This document shows, one piece after another, positions 22,359 through 28,981 of a stretch of 28,981 nucleotides of DNA (the first letter of the stretch is position 1; every line of letters begins with the position of its first letter). The notes under the pieces were generated by a model. It made no database searches and was not told where the DNA came from. It saw only the letters and a list, made by a program, of their open reading frames with translations. Location: the NCBI GenBank assembly GCA_024220525.1, contig JAMYWO010000051.1:123687-152667 (forward strand), read 5' to 3'. Position numbers and translations under genes: made by a program. The DNA comes from Cochliopodium minus (Eukaryota > Discosea > Himatismenida > Cochliopodiidae).

Positions 22359-24786
22359 ATGAGCAATCAAGGAAATTATCAACCTTTGTACAACAACGAT
22401 TATAATCAAGGAAACAACTATCAAAACCAAGGGAATTACAATTACCAAGGAAACAACAATTATCAACCAAATAATAATAATAATTATGATTATAATCAAT
22501 CTAAAGGTAATAATCAACCATTATATCCCATAATCAATCAACCACAAAATGTTCAACATCACCAAGATCATCATGATGTAAATAATCCACTCCCATATAC
22601 TGAAATTATAAAAAATATATATTTTTGAAAACATTTAAAAATTTTCTTAAATTGAAAAGGATGGAGAAAAATTCCCAGAGAATAGAAGATTTAGAGATGC
22701 TTTCTTCTTCATTTTGTTCATTTTGCATTTGGCAGCAATAATTGCATTATTCATATTTGCAGAAACTGATGGAAAGACATTGGCACCAAGTGATAACATC
22801 TGGGATCAGTACAACATATTATTTTTATTTTTTCTTTGACAAATTATCTCGTATATAAATTCTCCTTGAATATTTTTAATTTGATTTATTTTTAAGACTT
22901 GCAAGCTTGAGTGGTGATGAACTTAGAAATGCATTCTATATAATTTTATCGGTATCTGGAGTGGGTGCAGTATTCGCTGCATTATGGCTAATTTTGATGA
23001 GAAGGTAAGGATACCATTAAATAAATTCAACAATTTTAAAATTCCCAATCAACTATTCTGATTTATCATAAATAGCATGCCAAAAGGTAAAATAAAATTT
23101 TGTGAACATTTAAATTTCCAAAAATAGAAAATATTCTTAAAAATAAATAATTTAAAATAGAAGAATTAATTTTTTTTTTTCTTCAAAGCTTTGATATACA
23201 TCTCCATCTTTTTTGGATTGGGAGTCTCTGTGGCAGTTGCAGTCATTGCTTTCATGTATGGACAAGTCATTTTGGGGGTTGTCTTGTGCTTCGTTGCCCT
23301 TCTCAACCTCATTTTCTTCATCTTGGTCAGAAGAAGAATCCCATTCGCTGTAGTCATGCTTAAAACAAGTAATAAATTATTTTTTTATATTTATTTTTAT
23401 TTTTATTTTTATTTTTATTACATTTTTATTAATTTTTTTATCTTTTTTTTATTTTTATACTTTATCTTAAAGTTTGCTCTGTAATTGATGAATTTCCTAC
23501 CACCATTGTCACTGCATTTGTCTTCCTCCCTCTACAATTGGGATGGTGCTTCTTGTGGGCAAGAACATTCATGTTGGCTCAACAATATCAAGTCTTGCAA
23601 GGATGGTTGAGCGTAGTTTTGTTGCTCATCTCCTTCTTCTGGACCACCCAAGTTTTAAAAGTAAATTTCATTTTCATTTTATTTTTATTTTTATTTTTAT
23701 TTTCATTTTCATTTTCATTTTTATTTTTATTTTTATTTTTATTTTTATTTTTAATTTTATTTTTGTTTTTATTTTTATTTTTTATTTTTTTTTTTATTTT
23801 TATTACTCAAAAATTTCTTTTCTACAAATTAGAATGTTGTTCACGTTACTGTAAGTGGTGTTTTTGCAACATGGTAAAACACTTTTTCGATCTTTAAATT
23901 TTTTTTGAATTATTTTTTTTTTTCATTATTTTATTTTTTTATTTTTTTTGTTCTAAAACAATTTTGTTTTAAAAAGGTACTTCTTCGCACCTGCACAAAG
24001 ACCTAGATACCCAACCCTCCAATCCCTCAAGAGAGCAACCACCACCAGCTTCGGAAGTATTTGCTTGGGATCCCTCCTCGTCGCAGTCCTCAAGACCATC
24101 AAAGCTCTCATTGAATCCGCTAGAAGATCTGGTCGCAACAACCTTCTCACTTGCTTTTTGGACTGCATTGTTTCTTGCATTGATAACTTGGTCAGATACT
24201 TCAACTTGTATGCTTTCACTCAAGGTATTGAGTTTTATTTTTTATGTTCTGTCGTGATAATTTTTTTTATTTTTTTGTTTTTATTTTTTCATTTTTTTTA
24301 TTATTATTTTAAAATTTTTTGTTTTTATTTTGTTGATTTTTTAAAATTAAAGTTGCAATTTACGGAAAGACCTACTGCCAAGCAGCAAAAGTAAAAAAAA
24401 TTAATTATTTTAGAAATTTTTTTTGAAAATTTTTAAATTTCTACTTTCATTAGGCAACCTGGAAATTGTTCCTCGACAGAGGATTCACCGCTATTATCAA
24501 CGATGACTTGATCAGTGGTGTTTTGACCTTGGGATGCTTCATCGGTTCCGTTCTCACCGCTGTCGTCGGATACTTCATGACCGTTAACTTGTTGCCTGAT
24601 CAATTTATTGTCGCCTTTGCAGTTCTTGGTTTCCTCATTGGTTTTGTCATGGTCTCCCTCACTATGGAAGTCGTCGAGAGTGGTGTTGCTTGTGTTTTCG
24701 TCTGTTTCGCAGAAGATACCACCCCTTTGCAACAATTGAAGCCTGAGCTCTATGAAAAGTTTAGATCAACTTATAACTTGATTTAA
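22359..24786 (+). CDS. Choline-transporter-like protein (CTL/SLC44 family)
   Basis: Ten exons (22359-22577, 22660-22808, 22897-23004, 23076-23086, 23189-23368, 23473-23660, 23833-23873, 23977-24224, 24353-24390, 24454-24786) splice in frame into 504 residues. The first exon codes a cytosolic Asn/Gln/Tyr-rich tail of 73 residues. Family motifs follow: RFRDAFFFILFILHL (first membrane helix), ILMRSMPKALIYI across the tiny exon, RRRIPFAVVMLK, FFWTTQVLKNVVHVTVSGVFATWYF, the SLKRATTTSFGSICLGSLL signature, VAIYGKTYCQAAK and a final pair of helices ending in VESGVACVFVCFAEDT. About ten membrane spans are expected. CTL proteins move choline or ethanolamine across plasma or organelle membranes for phospholipid synthesis; substrate for this copy is inferred. 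Exon 4 is only 11 bases. Introns 5 and 6 are filled with T-rich hexamer repeats. The gene appears complete. Confidence 0.93.
23385..23460 (+). repeat. (ATTTTT)n-type microsatellite in CTL intron 5
   Basis: A run of near-perfect ATTTTT hexamers lies inside the intron 23369-23472. It forms the extended pyrimidine tract ahead of the acceptor at 23471-23472. Confidence 0.7.
23669..23806 (+). repeat. (ATTTTT/ATTTTC)n microsatellite in CTL intron 6
   Basis: About twenty hexamer units alternate between ATTTTT and ATTTTC blocks within the intron 23661-23832. The block structure suggests replication slippage. The frame happens to stay open here, giving Phe-rich conceptual translations that are not genes. 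Confidence 0.8.
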
Positions 24787-24851
24787 ATTTTTATTGAAAA
24801 AAACAATTAAAGGAAAAAGAATTTAAATGAAATAAAAAAAAGAAAGCTTAA

Positions 24852-25334
24852 ATGTATCAACAACCCATCTATTATTATCCTAATCATTACAATAACAATA
24901 ATATTCAATATATCCCTTCTAATTTACCTCCCAATATCGTTATCAACACAAACATTCCCCTTTATTATCCCAACACTCAATATAATAATCAACCCTATTG
25001 TAACAATACCAATCATCACCAAGATAATTTGATCAATAATGTATATCCAAAAGAACAAAATATAGATCCCAAATTATTTGAAAATAATAAATTTATCCCC
25101 AAAGACTTTGATCTCATCAAATTTGAACAGATAGAAATTAATTTGGATTTGAATTTCGATAAAAAACCCTCCAATGATGAGAATGAAAAGAAGGGATCTC
25201 TTGATTTATCTGCTCCTGGCAACCTAGATCTTCCCAAAGCGAACGGACTGGGATTATCCAAGCCTGGTAATCTAAATTTGCCAAAATCAGGTGGATTGGG
25301 ACTATCAAAACCAGGAAATCTTGATTTGAACTGA
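24852..25334 (+). CDS. Small Asn/Tyr-rich protein with C-terminal Leu/Gly/Pro repeat
   Basis: This is a single-exon frame of 160 residues starting 65 bases after the CTL stop on the same strand. The first 60 residues are Asn/Tyr/Gln/Pro-rich and disordered, similar in style to the N-terminal tail of the neighbouring CTL protein. The middle is a charged stretch (FDLIKFEQIEINLDLNFDKK). The C-terminus is a 16-residue tandem repeat with consensus LSKPGNLNLPKSGGLG, in about 2.6 copies. There is no signal peptide or membrane helix, and I recognise no family. The nucleotide copies of the repeat differ at many third positions, so the protein sequence seems to be kept by selection. A polar adaptor or a prion-like protein is a guess. 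Confidence that it is expressed is moderate. Confidence 0.6.
   Translation: MYQQPIYYYPNHYNNNNIQYIPSNLPPNIVINTNIPLYYPNTQYNNQPYCNNTNHHQDNLINNVYPKEQNIDPKLFENNKFIPKDFDLIKFEQIEINLDLNFDKKPSNDENEKKGSLDLSAPGNLDLPKANGLGLSKPGNLNLPKSGGLGLSKPGNLDLN
25207..25331 (+). repeat. 48-base coding tandem repeat
   Basis: About 2.6 copies of a 48-base unit coding LSxPGNLxLPKxxGLG lie at the 3' end of the small Asn/Tyr-rich gene. Copies differ mostly at synonymous positions. Confidence 0.7.
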
Positions 25335-25453
25335 GATTAAAAAGACAAAAAGTTTTTAAAAATGTAAATCAAATGATGTGATCTAATTTAACGTTTGATT
25401 CAAAAAATTTTTTTAAACATGATTGAATATTCTCAAAAAAATAAAAATAAAAA

Positions 25454-25711
25454 ATGGAAATTAAAACTTCACAAAAAGATATATGGACAATCATTTTGTC
25501 TTTTATTGAAGTCAGCGATTTTGCATCGATCAATTTAACATGTAAATTGTTTGGAACAATTCTCAAAGGAGACAAATTCTGGAGATTATTCGCCAATAAT
25601 CGCTACAAAGAATATGAATTGCCTTCATATTATCATAGTTGGAAAGAATATTATTTGATAGATTTAAAAATTAGAGATGTAAAAGAAAAAATATCAGAAA
25701 AAAAATATTAA
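25454..25711 (+). CDS. F-box protein segment (85 residues as an unspliced frame)
   Basis: The frame begins MEIKTSQKDIWTIILSFIEV and matches the F-box pattern: IWTIILSFIEVSDFASINLTCKLF, then GDKFWRLFANNRY. F-box domains bind Skp1 and bring substrates to SCF ubiquitin ligases. As an unspliced frame it stops at 25711 after 85 residues, short for an F-box protein, with no substrate-binding domain. A donor (GAT|GTAAAA at 25679) allows it to continue by splicing into the following eIF5B-like exons; see the next entry and findings. The F-box assignment is by motif and is fairly sure. Whether the gene ends here or continues is open. Confidence 0.7.
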   Translation: MEIKTSQKDIWTIILSFIEVSDFASINLTCKLFGTILKGDKFWRLFANNRYKEYELPSYYHSWKEYYLIDLKIRDVKEKISEKKY

Positions 25712-25846
25712 TTTTCTTTTCAATTGAATTTAGCACAAAGTAAAATTTATTCTGAAAGAGAACTTTAAGAATTAATAGTTTTATTAAGAAATTAGCAAGT
25801 AAAAAACTTTTCATTGTGAATTAATTTTAAATTTTTTTTTTTCAAG

Positions 25847-26358
25847 TTTTCCCTTGTGAGATACAAATTTTGGAAAAATATATATTCAATAAAAGTAGCC
25901 CTATCGTTGTGGGAGTAAAGGTTTTAACTTTTTTTTTTTTCTAAAAAATTTAGTGAGATCATCAATTAAAAAAAAAGGTGATTGACGGAGAGCTTCGAGT
26001 GAATACACCTTTATTCGCAAACACAACAGGAAAGATAGAAATTGGTTTGAAAATGATAAAATAAACCGAGCAGTTTAATCTCTTATTTGTTTTGTTAATT
26101 TTAGGAGTTGTCACTTGTATGCAAATAAATGACAAAAAAGTAGATACAGCGCAAATAGGACAAGAATTGGCCATCACAATCACACCCGTAGAAGGAGCCA
26201 CAAAATACATATATGGAAGGCACTTTGACTATACCAATAATTTATTCAGCAGAATAACTAGGGTATCCATTGATGCTTTTAAAATCCATCACTTTGCTGA
26301 AGTAGTGAAGTGGTTGAAACTTTTCAAAAAATTGAAAGTTTTATTAAACATCCTATAA
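25847..26358 (+). CDS. eIF5B C-terminal domain (domain IV) without its GTPase part
   Basis: Three exons (25847-25920, 25978-26044, 26105-26358) splice in frame into about 131 residues that match the C-terminal domain of translation initiation factor eIF5B: FPCEIQILEKYIFN, SPIVVGVK, GVVTCMQINDKKVDTAQIGQELAI, YGRHFDYTNNLFSRITRVSIDAFK and a C-terminal helix. In full eIF5B this domain contacts eIF1A and initiator tRNA on the ribosome. Nothing upstream in the window codes the GTPase or domains II and III, and there is no ATG between 25712 and 25847. The exons must therefore be spliced to an upstream exon, or be a fragment. Chaining donor 25679, a 40-base exon 25759-25798 and acceptor 25846 would fuse it in frame to the F-box segment as a 219-residue protein. 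Intact frames and splice sites argue against old decay. Confidence 0.75.
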
Positions 26359-26415
26359 TCTTCACATAAAACATTTTTATTCTCGAAAATAAAGCTTTAA
26401 TAAAATTGCAATTAC

Positions 26416-27649
26416 TTAAAAATAAAGATAAAAGATTAAGTAAGAAATGAAAAGCACAAAATTATGTGTTTCCAAAGTGTTCGAAGATGAAGGTTTTTGG
26501 GTTGTGGGAGGGATTGTAGTCGGAACAACACAACCAACAATACAGTTGCAAGCTCCATATGTAGACCGGTATTCTTTAAAGAAGAGTATATGAATAATTT
26601 ATATAAAGAAGTGGGAAAGTTTACCTGCTTTTAAATTGTCTCCATTCCAAATATTAAGTTCGTCATAGGTAGTTGTTACTCTTGAGTAAAGATCTCCGCA
26701 ATTTAATGCAGCTGGAGAAGTTGAACAACTTCCACTTCCCAATCCATTGAATTGAGAGGACTGCATGTTGAAAAAAGTGTTAGTAAAGTTGCATGACGAT
26801 GTTGCCACAACTCCAATAACAAATCCAATATTTGATGAACCATTGATGCTTCCAGAGTAATATGAATTTTGAATTGATGCTAGGAATCAAAATTAAAATT
26901 ATTTGATTAATTAGTTTTAAAATAAAAGTTTTTTTTAAGAGTACATGACGGAGTTGACAAGTATCCGACCAATCCACCAACATTAGATGCTCCAATTATT
27001 TTTGCTTTTGAATAAGAATTTGAAACAGAAAAATGATCTGCATTTCCGATAGCATTTCCAAACAAACCTCCACAATTGTTCGATGTACAACTTATTGTGA
27101 CAGATGATTTCACATAAACTTCCGAAAAGATATAACGTGTACCTCCTCCTATTCCGCCAACACTTGTTCCTCCTTGAATCACTCCGTTACTTACTCCACT
27201 TTTAAAAATTGATTCTGCTCTTCCTGCTATACCTCCTGTTTAATATTAAAGATAAAAGAATTTATAAAAAAAAAAAATATTATGACTATTGGGAGTATTT
27301 ACCAACTTCGGACTTACCACTCACTATTACTCTCGAAGGGTTTGAAGGAAATCCAAGATTGTGACAATTAAATATTGAACCCCCTGATTCCCATCTATTT
27401 TTAAAATAAATAATCGATAAATAAAGTTGAAAAATAGTCAAAATAATCGATTAACAATTAAATGAAAATAAATTTACCCAACAAAACCACCAACATGAAT
27501 GAAACTAAGACCAGAAACAAGTGTATTTTGAATCACAGAATTTGTGATGCTTGTATTTGTGCTGAATCCAACAAAACCACCAATCACACATGGATCTGCC
27601 TTTTGACCACTACTTTGAATAATATTTGAAAGAGAAGGAGATGTTGTGT
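26416..27649 (-). CDS. GLUG-repeat surface protein with GPI-type C-terminus (5' part missing)
   Basis: Five exons (27649-27478, 27394-27303, 27235-26945, 26879-26625, 26573-26416) splice in frame into about 322 residues. It is built of degenerate GLUG-like repeats with the pattern xVGGxVGxxx..SI.NSyxxG: VIGGFVGFSTNTSITNSV, HVGGFVGWESGGSI, VGGIAGRAESIFKSG, GGLFGNAIGN, NVGGLVGYLSTPSSIQNSYYSGS and NIGFVIGVVA. Such repeats form beta-helix-like stalks in secreted or cell-wall proteins. A Cys-rich end (YGACNCIVGCVV) and a Pro/Thr stalk (PTTIPPTTQK) follow. The C-terminus is a Ser-Asn-rich site with a short hydrophobic tail (NFVLFISYLIFYLYF), the layout of a GPI-anchor signal. The N-terminus, presumably with a signal peptide, is lost at the N base at 27650. 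An outward-facing adhesin is the best guess. It converges on the eIF5B-like gene with 57 bases between stops. Confidence 0.72.
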
Positions 27650-27650
27650 N
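27650..27650. other. Single ambiguous base (N), probable assembly join
   Basis: An undetermined base separates two minus-strand coding segments of very different character: GLUG-repeat on the left, a Ser/Pro/Lys-rich disordered tail on the right. Both are truncated exactly here. This is more likely a scaffold join than a real gene boundary. Confidence 0.7.
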
Positions 27651-28934
27651 AAATTTTTGGTGATTCTTTTGGAGATGAATACAAATTTGATGGAGAGTCA
27701 AAGAAAGATTGATTGGATGAATCTTCAGAAGTTGAATCCTCAAAAGATTCAGAGGAATCATTTGAATTTTTGGGATGAGGGGAACATGAGGATTGAGTAT
27801 TTGGGAAATCAGAGAAATTCAACAATTTTTTAGGAGAAGAAGAAAGAGAGGAAGAAAGAGGAGGAGAATTTTCCTTTCTTTTTGGAGTAAAGTTGTTTTT
27901 GGCAGATTTTTTGTTGCTGTTTTTGGGAGATGGATTAAGGAATGATCCACCAGGAGAATCCTTGGAGGTTGTCTTCATGTGTTTACTTGGGGAAGGGGAG
28001 AAAGAAATCAATTTTCTTTTTGGTAGATTTTCTTTATTTTTCTCCCAAAATGTGCCTTGTGGAGAATTGTTTAGCTCTTTCAATGGAATTGAATTATTTT
28101 CAATCAATAATAGATTTTCCTTGTTGACATTTTTCTCTGTGTGAATGGATAGAGCAATCACATTTAATATTCTCGCAAAGTTTTGCTTTTTCACTCGTTT
28201 CGAAATTGAATAGCTCCAAATATGGTTTATCAGGTGCGATCAATATCTTTTTATCTTTGGTGTTCTCCTGAGGGGGAGTGTCATAATTAGAGAGCCAGAT
28301 GAGGATAGGAATCTTTGTGTTTTTGGAGATGAAGTTTTTATTTGTCTCAAAACAATTCCACTTGTTCTTTACTTCTTCCGAAGTGGTGGGATACAGCCTT
28401 GCTTTGTCTTCTATTCCAACGAAAATGTTTGCTGTTTCTTGTTCTCCTTTTGGATCTTGAGAAGGAATGAGGGCAGAAAGAAGAGCACCACTACCATCTC
28501 TTTCATTGTTTTTACCTCCAAAATAAATTATTTCTCCTACTTTCAAATTTTTCAAACCAGTTTGGTGATTGTTGGAATAATAGGAAAGAAGAAAATCACC
28601 AGACAAAGAGATTAAAATGTCTTTGGGAGATAATGATTCTGTAGAATTAAATCTTAAATCATGATTGAAGAGAGAAGAAAGGGAGACGTAGTATTCTTTT
28701 TTAATGATAACGATATTGTGTTGTTCTGCGTACTTTTCTATTTCTTCTTTTGTTCCCAAATCATTTATTCTGAGGGAATATAATCTGTAGATTACCAGTT
28801 TTGAGTATAAAATAACCCAACACATCAATTCTTCTCCTCCTTCTACTTTCATCACATTGTAAAGATTATTCAATAAAACTGTTCCAAACTCTTTCAAAAT
28901 TCTATTCAATTTGGTATTACCTGTTTTCCCCAAC
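27651..28934 (-). CDS. Unknown protein with Ser/Pro/Lys-rich tail, partial at both ends
   Basis: An acceptor at 28936-28935 opens an exon whose upstream part lies beyond the right edge. The first 240 residues are mixed alpha/beta-looking and globular (LGKTGNTKLNRILKEFG ... KVEGGEELMCWVILYSKLVI ... SLSPKDILISLSGDFLL ... ILIWLSNYDTPP). Then, in a frame shifted by one, come about 150 disordered Ser/Pro/Lys-rich residues (KLISFSPSPSKHMKTTSK ... SSSLSSSPKKLLNF) up to the N at 27650. The two parts overlap in different frames at about 28100-28194, so a one-base discrepancy or a splice I cannot place joins them. SPxK-type sites in the tail suggest phosphorylation by proline-directed kinases. I do not recognise a family. 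Confidence 0.5.
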
Positions 28935-28936
28935 CT

Positions 28937-28981
28937 TTTTTTTTGAAAGAAAAAAATTATAAAAATAATTCATAGAATTAA
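28937..28981 (-). other. 3' part of an intron of the unknown gene
   Basis: The bases at the right edge, read on the minus strand, form a T-rich tract ending in an A run and AG at 28936-28935. This looks like the end of an intron whose upstream exon is outside the window. Confidence 0.5.

Noticed and set aside
23538-23897. Phe/Leu-rich 119- and 103-residue plus-strand frames
   Set aside because: They read through the (ATTTTT)n repeat in CTL intron 6; the spliced CTL model explains the region.
28139-28163. A 25-base intron GTGATT...CACACAG to reconcile the two frames
   Set aside because: The join creates a stop codon, and the length is below any other intron in the window.
1-28981. Transposons, viral remnants, tRNA or rRNA genes
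   Set aside because: I found no transposase, integrase, reverse-transcriptase or capsid motifs, no terminal repeats, and no tRNA-like A/B box pairs on either strand by eye.

Overview
The window is a stretch of AT-rich nuclear DNA from a eukaryotic microbe. Genes are packed head to tail or back to back, with gaps of about 30 to 480 bases. Almost every gene is cut by short introns, mostly 40 to 320 bases, starting GTAA/GTAT and ending AG. The gene set is a conventional myosin II heavy chain, a lysosomal phospholipase B-like hydrolase, UNC93-like, PAQR and choline-transporter-like membrane proteins, DEP/RhoGAP signalling proteins, ankyrin and F-box proteins. This suggests a free-living or parasitic amoeboid protist (amoebozoan, heterolobosean or anaeramoebid). 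The sequence alone does not settle which. All exon models below were built by hand from splice signals and frame continuity.

Left part (1-10135): the 5' half of a P-loop NTPase gene (minus, runs off the left edge); a short-tailed myosin II heavy chain (minus, two exons); a complete ten-exon phospholipase B-like gene (minus); and, starting only 31 bases from it in the opposite direction, an ankyrin-repeat gene with a separate C-terminal exon.

Middle (10289-22110): an UNC93-like transporter (minus, eight exons) and a PAQR receptor (minus, seven exons), then a tandem pair of paralogous plus-strand genes with a DEP-like plus RhoGAP layout. The upstream paralogue has lost both the arginine finger and the catalytic asparagine and carries a tail of about 1000 disordered residues with an internal repeat. 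The downstream paralogue keeps both residues. One intron position is shared between them.

Right part (22359-28981): a choline-transporter-like (CTL/SLC44) gene with an 11-base exon; a small Asn/Tyr-rich protein with a 16-residue repeat; an F-box coding segment followed by a spliced eIF5B domain IV, which can be joined in frame into one chimeric gene; a GPI-anchored-looking GLUG-repeat surface protein (minus) cut off by a single N; and beyond that N a partial unknown protein with a Ser/Pro/Lys-rich tail (minus). No tRNA, rRNA, transposon, viral remnant or CRISPR-like structure was recognised.

The most interesting points are the F-box/eIF5B chimera, the catalytically dead RhoGAP paralogue, the short-tailed myosin II and the 31-base divergent gene pair.
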